Shown here: piece after piece, positions 39,837 through 50,076 of the stretch
Layout of the letters: the number at the start of each line of letters is the position of its first letter
Numbering within the stretch: position 1 is the first letter of the stretch
Source of the DNA: Gamarada debralockiae
Taxonomy: Eukaryota > Ascomycota > Leotiomycetes > Helotiales > Hyphodiscaceae
Reading direction: 5' to 3'
DNA: 64,000 nucleotides
Assembly: GCA_002803225.1 (NCBI GenBank)
Contig: NXFV01000860.1
Location: 29,300-93,299 of the forward strand
Position numbers and translations under genes: made by a program
The notes under the pieces: model-generated
Databases searched by the model: none
Told to the model about the DNA's origin: nothing
Seen by the model: the letters and a program-made list of their open reading frames with translations, nothing else

Positions 39837-40808
39837 TTAGCATCCGCCGCCTCCCGCCACAGCCATACCACCAGTAGCACCACCTCCGGCTGCCACCCCA
39901 CCTCTATTATTCTTGCTCCTCCTCGCTTTCTCCATAATACTCAGTATAGAGATAACAACCATTGTTTCAAACTTCTCATCCCCCAAACCCTTTTCCCTCA
40001 TCAGGAAGCTCATCTTCCCTTTCTTGTGATTCCCAGACCTTGGTCTTGCCCAAGCAGCCACCACTTCCCCTGTTCTCACCCGAACACATTTCCTACCATG
40101 ACTGCTGCCTTGCAAACTCCGGACTTCAGGGCCCGATGATGTTTTCCACTCAAAGCGTTCTAGCTGGGTCTGTCCGTTTGGTTGGGGCATGGGATAGTGG
40201 AAGAAGGTAACAATATTGAATGTACCTTCTCGCTCGAGTTCGAGGGGTTGATTGAAGAGCATAACGCCCATGGTGCTAGAAAAGGAATGGAACTGTGCCG
40301 TTGCCATGGGAGCTGAGGATTCGGATGCACCGCTATGCAAAGCCACCGAAGGTTGGGACGAGAATCCGCCGTGGACTGAGATGTGGAAGATTGATGGTGA
40401 GTTGGCGGACAAAGCGATCTCCATGCTAGCACGGGTTCCGGAGGCGTGATAGAACCCGAAAGATTGCGGGAAGAGTGATTTGGAGGTTCCGTTTGACATG
40501 TTGGGTGATGTTTGTGAGGGGATGTTACTCGCGGATGGATGATTGGCAAGGTAGGTCGCTGATGGTACCTTATTGTATGTACTGTTGGATGTTTGCTGTT
40601 GAGGGATGTAGTTGACTGATGGATTGGATGCAAGGTAGGAGTCTGATGGTCCTTTGGTGTATGTTGTGCTTGGAGGACGTTCATATTGATTTATAGTAGA
40701 TGGATGTGAAGCAAGAGAGGACGCGGAAGGTTGTTTCGAGGAGCCATTATTGTTGACTGAAGCTGCGCCGTTCTGGGTTGCCGAATATGGAGGAGGAGCA
40801 TTGGCCAT
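39837..40808 (-). CDS. Unknown protein with N-terminal PPPY motif and conserved C-terminal domain
   Basis: Single-exon 323-aa protein starting at ATG 40808. The first 110 residues are low-complexity, rich in Ser, Asn, Pro and Tyr, begin with APPPYSA (a PPxY motif, known to bind WW domains of Rsp5-type ubiquitin ligases) and contain two imperfect repeats of the type Y-x-K-x-P-S-x-[ST]-Y-L-A-x-[NH]-P-S. From about residue 112 a beta-rich globular region follows (FGFYHASGTRASMEIAL to MVVISILSIMEKARR), resembling small tubby/LURP-like folds, though this is only an impression. The end is Gly-rich and stops in GGGGC; the terminal Cys could be lipid-modified. There is no signal peptide or membrane helix. 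Function unknown. Confidence 0.8.
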   Translation of the reverse strand: MANAPPPYSATQNGAASVNNNGSSKQPSASSLASHPSTINQYERPPSTTYTKGPSDSYLASNPSVNYIPQQQTSNSTYNKVPSATYLANHPSASNIPSQTSPNMSNGTSKSLFPQSFGFYHASGTRASMEIALSANSPSIFHISVHGGFSSQPSVALHSGASESSAPMATAQFHSFSSTMGVMLFNQPLELEREGTFNIVTFFHYPMPQPNGQTQLERFEWKTSSGPEVRSLQGSSHGRKCVRVRTGEVVAAWARPRSGNHKKGKMSFLMREKGLGDEKFETMVVISILSIMEKARRSKNNRGGVAAGGGATGGMAVAGGGGC

Positions 40809-41537
40809 CTTGGTTCACGTACAGATATGTCGAGTCGTTCAAAAACCAGCCCAACCTTTTGAGCCGTTCAAGAAGTCCCTTTCAAAACAAGAAGCCTGGG
40901 AAGGCATAAAGATATATACGAAACACTCCCCAGAATCTGTACGTACATTTACAAAAGGATTATCACCAAAACACAGCACACTTGAGCTTTGCGTGCGCAA
41001 TCTTCTGGATGGGGAGGGTATGATGACAAGATCTGCAGGCTGGTGCGGCGCAGTTGGCTTGCCGATCGGGCAGGTTTCCAGCGGATTGGTCGTTAAATGG
41101 AGGCCTAAAACTAAGAACCCAGCCCTGTGGCCCTGGCCACTCGTGCCTAGGCCCCTGAAAACTTTCATAAACATTGTTTTGGGTGGGGGGTGTGTGAACC
41201 TTACATGATTTGCTCCATGATGCGAGGCAAGTTGCACAGCATAACAAAAGTATAGCATACTTATTCTTCTTCCTGAAAAGGTCACAAAGTTGTAACTCGA
41301 ATAGGGGTTCGAAACAGACGAGTCCGGACAAGGTTGGTTCGGCTCAATGCCACCCACCTTCTCTTTAAGAGAAGATATTCGACTATCACAATAGCATTGA
41401 CGGTGTGAGAGTCATGAGTAATGTTCAAATTCTTTGGGCTGCTGTAAACATGATCAATATACATGAAATCAAATGTTTCTACTCTATCTTACATTCCATC
41501 AATGTCCTTGTCTCCTCCCTTCCCTTTCTCAGATCCC
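40809..41537. other. Intergenic region
   Basis: Promoter of the PPPY protein gene and 3' region of the secreted Ser/Ala-rich gene. Frames of 110-170 codons on the minus strand (40839-41357) overlap one another in different frames and carry no motif. Confidence 0.4.
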
Positions 41538-43850
41538 CTAAAAATCAACCGAACCTCTTCCCTCCACATGACGCTTCAGATGCTTCAATCCAACAGTCGG
41601 AGTCGCTACCACAGACGTCACAGTGACCGTTTCTGGCAAGCAAGCAGCACTCGCCGCAGCGGAAGCGTCCGCCACGTCGGCACTTGAAATACTTGCAATG
41701 ACTGAACTTGAGGCAGACGCCGGAACCGTAGCAGTAGCAGTAACAGTTCCAGGTATTGAAGCAGTTGGACTAGCCGTAGAGGCAACTCCTTCACACGAAT
41801 TTTTCTGATCCAAACAATCCGTTCCAGAAAAGGCTGAGCCAGCTAGAGCCGCGCAAGAATTGAATTGATGTGTGCAAGCAGCAGAAGCAGCGGAGGGCAG
41901 GTCGATGAATTCTTCTTCGAGGACGAGAAAGGACCCAGAGCCACCAATAACACCTGGTGCGGGACTACCAAGGGACAAAGTGAAGATGAAGAAGGAGACC
42001 ACTTCTACGACGACGGTAGTGGTTTGTCCTGATCCTGCGGCCGTGCTAACGGCTTTTGATCCAGCTTTTGAGGTGATGGAGGCAAGTACAGCGCTTGATG
42101 TTGTTGATGCAAGGACAACAGAGGATGCGACGGATGACACTGCTTTGCCACCACCTGCCTTTCCTTTCCCTGCTGTCGAAGAACTGGAGGCTGAAATCGA
42201 AGCCGCGGAGGACACAGAAGCAGCAGAGACTGAAGTCACTGATTTGCCTCCAGTTGACTCTCCATTTCCTTTGACTGATTTCGAGATGGAAACCGAAGCC
42301 TCTGCAGTAGTGGCTACACTTGCGCTCGGCGTATGTGCGGCGACAGAAGTCGCCCCCTTCCCTCCCCCGAACCCGTGTCCCTTGATAGATGTTGTAGATG
42401 AAACCGAAGCCTCGGAAGTAGTACCTCCATTTGCGCTCCCTCCAGTCGAAGTTGTGTTGCCAGAAAGTGTGATAGTACACGAAGTTGCTGCTCCAGAGCT
42501 ATCGGTCTGACAGACAACAGGCTGGACTGGAATGGCGGAAGCAGGGCAAGTGAGTTGAGTCAATGATTGTAGGTATCGGTTACACAAGAACGTAAACAGA
42601 TTGTTTCCAACAGCAGTGTCGGGGCTCGTTTGGCCAGCAAAGGTCGTTTCAAAGCCCTTGAGAAATGCAGGCGCAACAGAGACCATATCCTGACAGTACG
42701 GGACCAGAGCTCCCGAATCTGCTCCATTGGCGACAACTGGTTGGTTCACACCGAGTCGGTAGTTGTTCGTCTTGCTTACGCTAACTGCCCCCGATGATGT
42801 GAGGAGCGTATCGGGATCGTTCAGAGGTACCAGTCCGATGGGTGCCGCTTGTTTGGCCGCAGCCTGGAGTTCAGAAAGCACGAGTGCGGGGACCATTGCT
42901 CCAGGGTTGTCCAAGGATGGAGCGAGGAATGGCGTGCATCCGATGAGTGGATCGATGATGTTGGTAAGCAGTGCTTCATCAGAAGCATTGTTGATAATCT
43001 CCCCGTTTGGGAGAGCCTTTTCGTTCGCCGCATTGTCCTGGGCAGTCGCTACACCATTCAGAATGTACTGAGTGGGCACATTATCCGAAGGACAAGCGTC
43101 CGTGATTTCGAAGGATCTAGATGTAGGGCAAGCATTACCGAGTTTATCGACACCCAGGTCTGGGATGACGAGCTGACCAGATGAGATAGCTTTATTGGCG
43201 GCAGTGAACCACGTCTCAGCATTACACCAGCTGACTTGACCAAACACATCTCCTTGTACCCCAGGAAGACCATTGACGCAATCGATGGCTTTGAGCGAAG
43301 GCGAATTATTTGCATCCTGTCCATTTTCATCCAGCAGTTGAAGGACGCCGCCATTGAATCCAAACCACAAACCCACTACTGCTCCAGCGGGGAGTGTTGG
43401 GACGACTGGAGCGGCGGCTGGAGGAGTTCCTGCGTTCGAGACGAGAGGGTGGTAAATGCTGATTTGTCCTGTGGCGGGGTCCAGAATGGCTGCTTCGGCG
43501 AAGGCCTGCTGACCGGCTACGGCCATGGAGCAGGGAGGTTGGAGAAGGTAGGGAGTCGAGAGGCCGGTAGCGGATAGAGGATTGTTGGGGACGGTTATGA
43601 AGCAGTTGACGGCATTGGGGTCGAGTGCGACTGTGGAGGAGGCGGTTGCTGCTGATGACGAAGACGTCCCTTTCACAGCGACAGAGGAAGAAGTTCCTTG
43701 CACAGCTGCAGAAGATGTTCCCTTGCCAACTGTGGATGAATTCACGTGCGACGTGGGTGAGAACTTGTCGCTAGTGGGGACAAATCTGCCATGGCATTCC
43801 GCCGCCAGCCACGCAACGACGACGAACACGCTTTGCGAGGCGAAACGCAT
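41538..43850 (-). CDS. Large secreted Ser/Ala-rich protein, probable cell-wall protein
   Basis: A 770-aa frame starting at ATG 43850; an upstream in-frame TTG is not used as start. Residues 1-21 are a signal peptide (MRFASQSVFVVVAWLAAECHG). A Ser/Thr/Val-rich spacer follows with repeats GKGTSSAAV / GTSSSVAV / GTSSSSAA. A globular part from about residue 85 contains conserved-looking cysteines (VNCFITVP, PPCSM, IDCVNGLPG, VSWCNAETW, NACPTS, DACPSD, YCQDM, FLCNRYL). Then come long Ser/Ala/Thr/Gly/Lys low-complexity repeats and a Cys-containing tail (CTHQFNSCAALAGSAF). The stretch around residue 630-665 (VVSFFIFTLSLG...) is hydrophobic and unlike its surroundings; the DNA there could be a 3n-length intron retained in frame. 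I infer an extracellular, O-glycosylated wall or matrix protein. No GPI signal is obvious at the very end. Confidence 0.82.
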   Translation of the reverse strand: MRFASQSVFVVVAWLAAECHGRFVPTSDKFSPTSHVNSSTVGKGTSSAAVQGTSSSVAVKGTSSSSAATASSTVALDPNAVNCFITVPNNPLSATGLSTPYLLQPPCSMAVAGQQAFAEAAILDPATGQISIYHPLVSNAGTPPAAAPVVPTLPAGAVVGLWFGFNGGVLQLLDENGQDANNSPSLKAIDCVNGLPGVQGDVFGQVSWCNAETWFTAANKAISSGQLVIPDLGVDKLGNACPTSRSFEITDACPSDNVPTQYILNGVATAQDNAANEKALPNGEIINNASDEALLTNIIDPLIGCTPFLAPSLDNPGAMVPALVLSELQAAAKQAAPIGLVPLNDPDTLLTSSGAVSVSKTNNYRLGVNQPVVANGADSGALVPYCQDMVSVAPAFLKGFETTFAGQTSPDTAVGNNLFTFLCNRYLQSLTQLTCPASAIPVQPVVCQTDSSGAATSCTITLSGNTTSTGGSANGGTTSEASVSSTTSIKGHGFGGGKGATSVAAHTPSASVATTAEASVSISKSVKGNGESTGGKSVTSVSAASVSSAASISASSSSTAGKGKAGGGKAVSSVASSVVLASTTSSAVLASITSKAGSKAVSTAAGSGQTTTVVVEVVSFFIFTLSLGSPAPGVIGGSGSFLVLEEEFIDLPSAASAACTHQFNSCAALAGSAFSGTDCLDQKNSCEGVASTASPTASIPGTVTATATVPASASSSVIASISSADVADASAAASAACLPETVTVTSVVATPTVGLKHLKRHVEGRGSVDF

Positions 43851-45824
43851 ATTTGCCGATATTTGACTTGCTAGCAAGATATAACCGAAAAGGAATGTAA
43901 TCGACAGTGACCCAGCACGTCTTAGAAAGAATGTATAAACTCAAAGAGAAATGAACGACAATAGCTGGTAAAGAACGTAGAAGTCAAGACGAGATTGATG
44001 GAAAGAGAGAGTAAGAGAGCAGGGGAGGGAAGTACATTATATGAGAATAGCGAAATATGAAGCTGGTGATGTTTGAGCCACTGCTCCACCCTTCGAGCCT
44101 CAATAAGAAATCCCTTGCGGGCGGCACAACGAAACTGTATCGGGGCCTAGATCTGATGACCTGGGGAAACTTCCCGAATGAGCAGGACGTTGCGGCGTCT
44201 GATTCCAGAAGCTCGGATCGTTTACCAAAAGGTCAGACCGTCTGAAACTCTTTTATTGCTTTTTGATGAGACGAAAATGCAGTTTGAATTGAGTCCGTGC
44301 TAAAAACGACTGTGCGGTTGCTGTCGATCGACTCGGGGCTCCATCCCACGATTTCCCATCCTAGCTCCTCATTACTTCAAGGAACAGAGCAGAAGACTTA
44401 CTCAATGCAGTTCATTTACTGAACTACTGTAATCTCAAGCATCTCACTCCTTCATGTCTGCCCTGGAATCCAACTTCAAGCATCGCGACCTCGTCAACGG
44501 CGAGGTACCAACCTACCCTCTCTCGCGATGTGGCGTACGACATAACTGCTATCTCAAACATTTCATCCATCATACTTGATTCCTCATTACGCAGGCTGCG
44601 GTTTTGAAATCGGGGGACATGTCGCCTCCAATCATGTCACCGGATTTCAAAACCGGCGGCCTTCGTATCTCTCCACCAGTCGTATCATTTCCATTCCATA
44701 ACTCCCTCATCCTACATATCACTTCTCGTCTGAAGTTCCACGCTTGCAGCAAACTGTGCTATCCCCCACCCCCGGTTCAATTTTAATGATTAAGGGTGTG
44801 GTCTCAGATCAAAATACCGTGTTCGGGTGATATTCAGGTCAGGTTATTGGTCAGATTACCTCGATATCCCATAATTACGAGGCCATAGACCAATAAGCGG
44901 CCGCAATTCGTTGATTTAAGATAAAATCCTCGTCCATTAGATTGAACCGGGGGGATGGTACGGGGCCCATGGTTTGGCTGATTTAAGCATTCGCTTGGGA
45001 CGATCAGCGAATCATTTTTGGTGGGGATGTCATTCAAGCGAGGCCCACAGTCCACCATGACGTTCTGGTGCGGGAGGCGTTTCAGGGCTGTTTTTAGCGC
45101 GGAGAATTTCTCCAGTGAAAGGCCATACTGGAAAGTCGTGCCGAGTAGTTACTTCCCAGGCACGGCCTTCTGCCCTGTTCGAGGTTGCCCCTGTCAGATG
45201 GTGACATTCTCTCTGAAACAGGTCCGACGTTTTCGAGATATTTTAATTTCTTACTGGTCGTTAGTCTGTACGACAAATGTTGTCTTCAGATGAGTCTCTG
45301 GTCTTTACTGTACTCCCTTTGACATTTCGTCCGACACCGTCGTTCGTTCTAGTATCTGGACTAGAATTTCAGATCAAGAAAGTTCTTTTTTTCATTCAAC
45401 TCATCCACATCCAGGAGGCCGGTGAATGAGCCTCTACAGGAGAAGACGGAGCTCCCTCGTATCTTTCACTTGAGTGAAAACTCCCCTTTGTTTCACGAGG
45501 TGTGGGTATTTGGTCAGGTTGTTGTATTGTGTAGTGCTGTAAGTGCGACCAGGCTCGAGAAGTTCTCTGATATGCTCGCCAGTTGCGGCGATTGATCACA
45601 TGACTCGCACCTCGAAGTGGAGTGCACCTTCAGAGTTGAGAAACACTTTGATGAACTGATTGAACATAACTAAGAGCATTCTCAAATTGACTAGGTTATT
45701 TCATGTGAGTTAGAAATCAAAGTCCAAACCATCTCTTGATCCACAATGCGGCGCAGACACCCAGCCCAACGATACTTTGATATCAGGCCTCGCTCGCCAA
45801 CAATTCATTTAAACCACCGAAAGA
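43851..45824. other. Intergenic region with an inverted repeat
   Basis: About 2 kb without a supported gene. It holds the promoter of the secreted Ser/Ala-rich gene (a TATA-like AT stretch near 43930) and, at 44599-44655, a near-perfect inverted repeat listed separately. Frames at 44834-45293 on both strands have no recognisable product. Confidence 0.45.
44599..44655. repeat. 23-bp inverted repeat with 11-nt loop
   Basis: Left arm 44599-44621 (starting CGGTTTTGAAATC, ending GACATG) and right arm 44633-44655 (starting CATGTC, ending GATTTCAAAACCG) are reverse complements with two mismatches, separated by 11 nt. As RNA or single-stranded DNA it would form a stable hairpin; as duplex it could extrude a cruciform. 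It lies in intergenic DNA more than 700 bp from either neighbouring gene. Confidence 0.8.
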
Positions 45825-47296
45825 TCAGTCTTTTTTAATTTTCCCACCTGTCCAAATGATGACAGGAATTGCAGACAAGGCACACAAGAGCCCTAAACTC
45901 CAGCCCAAAGTGCCCCATCCTGACTCGATAACAATGTAGCCTGACCAAAGAGGGCCAACTAAACTTCCTGCAGCAAATCCCGTGTTCAACAGTGCGTAGC
46001 CCTGTGCGTATGCTCCTTTGGCACCGTACCTTCCAGGACGCTTCTCTTCATGGGCTTCGATGGCATAACTTATCTCTGCCGCAAGCGGGATAGCAATGAA
46101 ATTAACACCAAACCCAATGATGACCAGGAGCACACATAGAAGTACAATCTGACGTATACCTGAATGTGTGACTTCACGAAACAGCACGAGTGCCGGAAAG
46201 CACAGTAGAAACCCTATGCAGGCGATCCACTTCGGACCCAGTTTGTCGTTGGCCCAGCCGACAGCCGGCGAAGCGAACGACGGTATGAGAAGCGCGAGAA
46301 AGATCAAGCCGGAGCCGAGAGAGTCCCAGCCAAAGAGGGCGTTGACATGCAAGGGAAGAACTGTATCAAAGGTTGAAAACAGGGTGGATTGCACAAGACA
46401 GCCAAACAAAGCAGTGAGCACTCGGGGCGATTTCATGAGCGAGAAGATAGGGGCGTAGACACTCTCAGCATTCTCAGAACTCCCGATTTGTGGCGTCTCC
46501 GCGGATGATTTCTCGGTAGGCTCCTGAGCCGAAGCCTTCACTTCGGGAGACATAACTTCAGTGTCGATTGGTAATTGAGCCTGGCCGATTTCGTCTTCGG
46601 CAATCCATTTTCTGGCATCTTTCTTCTCGATAAGAACAACGCGCAGTACAATATCAATGGCAATGAGCCCGAAAGATATATAGAAAACGGCGTAGTATCC
46701 AGCAGCGGCATAGACAGCGCCGCCCACAAGCGGTGCAACCAGGACCGCCATATTGATGCTCAAGAAAACATAGCCAAAGTATTTCCCTACTTCCGCCTTA
46801 GCGACACTATCAACCACCAGCGCCAAACCGACAGTCCAAACAACGGCTCCAGAAATCCCCAGAAGCAGACGAGCAGCAATATAGACGCTGATACTGCGTC
46901 CAAAGCACAACATCATACTTGCTCCCAGCAGGGCGAGAAAGCTCACAACCAGAGGCGTGCGTCGTGAGCCCATGTGGTCAGCAGCCCATCCTGCGATCGG
47001 AGAGACAACTACCAGAGCAGCCCCATTTATGACGAGCAAGATTGCAGTCCAATGCTGCACTTCTCCCGGAGCGACACCTGCTCGGCCCGTCAGGGCAAAA
47101 GGTACAACGGGGACAATCTATGTAAAAAGGTATCAGCCGAGGAATGGAGAGGACAATAGACAGTACCTACGCTAGCATTGATAAACACGTCTGAAAACGT
47201 AGCGAGACTGACGACGGCCACAATATACCACTTCGAGGATCGAAAGCGCAAGAAGAGCGGTGGCTTGCTAGATACATTGAACACATTCAAGGCCAT
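45825..47296 (-). CDS. MFS transporter, vesicular-amine/DHA1-like
   Basis: Predicted 12-helix proton-coupled exporter of 472 aa. Exon 1 (47296-47171) and exon 2 (47117-45825) join in phase 0 across a 53-nt intron, restoring FINAS-IVPVVPFAL, the typical first-helix region of the VMAT-like DHA1 group. The start is the ATG at 47296 (MALNVFNVSS), since the longer frame begins at a non-ATG codon. The loop between helices 2 and 3 carries the MFS signature GWAADHMGSRRTPL. A hydrophilic central loop at about residues 200-250 (rich in Glu, Ser, Pro) separates the two six-helix halves. The C-terminus is short and Lys-rich. The substrate is unknown; relatives export amines, drugs or secondary metabolites. 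It is on the same strand as the truncated hydroxylase and second MFS gene upstream. Confidence 0.9.
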
Positions 47297-48910
47297 TGCA
47301 AACGTCGGGTTCTTCAAGGGTAAGCGGTCGCAGTAGTGCGATTGAGTTCAAAAGAATGGAGTTCGGATGTTATAGCAACATGATCTTATTGCGGATAGGG
47401 TAACTGAATTATCATAATCTCGTCTGAATTATAATTACACTAAGGTTATAGGTTTACATAAACGGCGCTAGAGCTCTACTAGGTCACTCAAGGCCTTCAA
47501 ATTTTAAAAGTGGATATTTATATTTTCTTGCCCAAAACCAGCCAAAACCCCTCTCGAATAGCCAAAATCTTGCTTATTTCTACGCTGTCGGAATATCCCG
47601 AAAATATAAGTTTACGGCCGAAGTTCTGAATTATGCGAAGGTTACGGTCAACTGAATTATGTATAACGTTACTAACCTTACAACTAGAAACCCTAATTAC
47701 AGAGAAGGGTGGTGAAAAGAAGTGAGTCTGATATGGTCAAAAGGGTGCGGATCTGGAAAGACCCTGAGTCCCTCACGAGACCCTCGATGTTAACCAACAA
47801 CCAACAGTTACACTACATGTAGCATGATGTAGGTCTTACCTACATGAGGGTACTGCATGTGAGCTAGTTTATGTTAGGAAGGTCCGCAGCCGCTGTGCCG
47901 CCAGGATTCGGGTTCTCAACTAGAATGCTCCGCAGGCGAGATGACACACACCTCGGGGAAGGGGCCAGGCCAGAAATAACGGCAGCCTCATCAAGAGACA
48001 TATGCGCCTTTCCCTGCTTTAGCATCGTAAACCATAAGACAACACACAGTCCTCCCCACCACAACATCATCAGCCGATTCTCTTTGCTCAGCGGAACCAG
48101 AGGGGCAGGGGAGAGAGGGGAGAATGAACCGAGTACCAGTAGGTGAGCCAAACTCGAAATCTACCATGAAATCACTAATAGAGCACTCGAATTAGGAAAT
48201 CCATTCCGCGCCTATAGTAGATGGATCGTCGGATATGAACGTTGGTGATTTTCAGGGTCTACGGCAATCCCACTTCTACTTCAAAACCATAATTGATGTT
48301 TCACTATTGAACACAGTTCTTTCTATTCATGCCCCATCCATATACAGGATGATAGCAAAACAAGCCTGGCCTGCTCGTACCCATAGCTGAGGCAAATTTC
48401 TGTGTAGGTTTCGACAGCAATTTAGCAAGGCAGGATATATCATCAGCAAGCTCGAAGACAAAAACGTCATGTGATCTACACGGTTAATAGGTAGTATATC
48501 TTAAACCAAATACAACAGAAGCAGTTCATCAAAATTTCTCTTTCGAAGTTTCAAGTTTTGTACAAAAATATTGGCTGGCAATCTTCATTGATATATACAA
48601 GCACAAGCTAAAGAATGAATATTGCACAAGCTAGTCCCTGGGATTTCACTCCCAATGCCTCCTCCCCTCATCTTCTTCATTGATCCGCACTATGACAAAT
48701 GAAAACCACCCAATGTCATAGATAGTTATAACAGCTAAGACATCCAACCCGTTTACGTCATTAACTACTCATCGAAGTACACAAGTACTCAAGCCTCGAT
48801 ACTTTCACGACAATCAGGCACCTCTCCTTCGTCTAAGGGCAGTCGGAAAGATGTGTGTAGAACAGCTAGAGAACTATTAATTACAAGTCTTCGAAATTTC
48901 ATGGTGGATC
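47297..48910. other. Intergenic region with AT-rich degenerate repeats
   Basis: Contains an AT-rich block at 47380-47710 with four copies of CTGAATTAT (listed separately), a small hairpin near 47830 (ATGTAGGT / ACCTACAT) and no supported gene. The minus-strand frame at 47864-48151 starts at a non-ATG codon and is not called. Confidence 0.45.
47380..47710. repeat. AT-rich degenerate repeat, possible transposon remnant
   Basis: The motif CTGAATTAT occurs at 47404, 47423, 47626 and 47652, and related stretches AAGGTTATAGG, AAGGTTACGG and (reverse) AACCTTAC appear on both flanks. The composition is clearly more AT-rich than neighbouring DNA. This fits a small, mutated mobile-element remnant, but no terminal repeat or target duplication could be fixed by eye. 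Confidence 0.35.
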
Positions 48911-49386
48911 TTACAAGGCGCTGTTGATGGAATCAACTTGTCTAAACAAGTGCAATTCGTCTGGCATTTGGTTGCTAATGTAGGCCCGCTGTTGCTTCTT
49001 GCCGTAATAGACCATCATGTTTTCGCGGTTGACGTTGGCAAAGACAGTGTCACTGGCAACGAGATCGTCGTCCGAGTCCACTGTTGTGGCATCACATACC
49101 GTGAGCGGCCAGTCACGGAGAGGGCCTTTGAGTGGCTTCCATACACTAGAATATATTATCAGCAATCAAAATCTCAGAACGAAAACTGAAGTATGACTGA
49201 CTTGAGATAAGTCCATCGCTTGGCAAGCATTTTCGGTGCATCTTCTTTGTGGAGAGTGCGAATTACTGCCTCGATGGCGCCCAATGTTGAGTCTGATGCT
49301 TGCTTAGCTGATGAATGGGCAAGGTAAAAGTTATGCTTACCAACATGAGCCCGAACAGCGGGCTGGAACTCGATAGTTGGACCCAT
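48911..49386 (-). CDS. AsaB/CTB9-like hydroxylase, N-terminally truncated
   Basis: Three exons, 49386-49341, 49292-49202 and 49145-48911, join in frame to 123 aa. They match the C-terminal half of the fungal hydroxylase/desaturase AsaB family (CmcJ-like), which acts in secondary metabolism. Recognisable landmarks are RAHVDSTLGA (family: HVDxT), YLNVWKPLKGPLRDWPL, CDATTVDSDD, ASDTVFANVNRENM and MPDELHLFRQVDS. Family members are usually about 260-300 aa, so roughly the first half is missing. The frame stays open upstream of the first ATG (HPSFPDSYMG also fits the family) but reaches a TGA at about 49450, and I found no N-terminal exon. Splice signals in the remaining part are intact. The gene may be a 5'-truncated relic, or its N-terminal exons may be too diverged to see. 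Confidence 0.7.
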
Positions 49387-50076
49387 ATAAGAATCCGGGA
49401 AAGATGGGTGGACACTTCCTCCCTTTAGAGAACGTGGACGAGACTGTCAGAAGCGTTGCAGAGTATGTGTGGAGCAAAATTCAAGCTTGGAAGAGTTGGA
49501 AGGATAGGAGGCTGAAGACATAGAATGCGAAATCGTTGAAAGAAAGAGAAACAGATGCTGTCTGAAGACCATCTAGGGAAATGAAAATTTCTCTAAAATG
49601 CTGGCGGATGTGCTGAGGAAGCAGAAGAGTAATCTTTGAGATAATTTGGTCGATATGAAAATCTGGGTGGTTTGTATTACTCCTGCCACGAATGGGAGGA
49701 TGCAGCCTCCCTGTGAGGATGAGAACCTGGAAGGCAAAAAAACACTCCTACAAACAAGCTCAGACTACAATTCGGAATACTCGAGCTGATCTCCAAACCC
49801 GGTCGCTTAGAGATTCACTATTTCAGATGAGATCAAAGGTGTTGAAAACTTGCAAGGTAAGTGATGGTCTTGTTTCTGGTCAGCACCTCACGGGCTTGTC
49901 ATGTCAGACGAAGGAATCTTGAAATCTTTGACGTCTGATACGAATTCCGGATTGAATTTTGGCATGAAACAACTGCGTCGAACAATCCTGATCCAGGACA
50001 CCGGTGTAGAAGGCTCCGCATAGAAAATATTGTTCTATTAAGTATCCTACCTACCATCATGACCATGGCTAGCTAC
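49387..50076. other. Intergenic region / lost 5' part of the hydroxylase
   Basis: The stretch where the first half of the AsaB-like gene should be. No matching exon was recognised on the minus strand; a relic of a few codons up to about 49450 is in frame with the surviving part. Nothing else is seen. Confidence 0.4.

Noticed and set aside
40160..40684. 174-codon minus-strand ORF
   Set aside because: It is an alternative frame inside the PPPY protein gene, whose own frame is longer and has ordered features.
41872..42510. 212-codon ORF on the plus strand
   Set aside because: It is the antisense shadow of the Ser/Ala-rich repeats of the secreted protein gene; low-complexity GC-rich codons leave the opposite strand open.
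47864..48151. 95-codon minus-strand ORF with a hydrophobic segment
   Set aside because: It starts at TTG, lies in repeat-containing intergenic DNA and has an almost equally long frame on the opposite strand.
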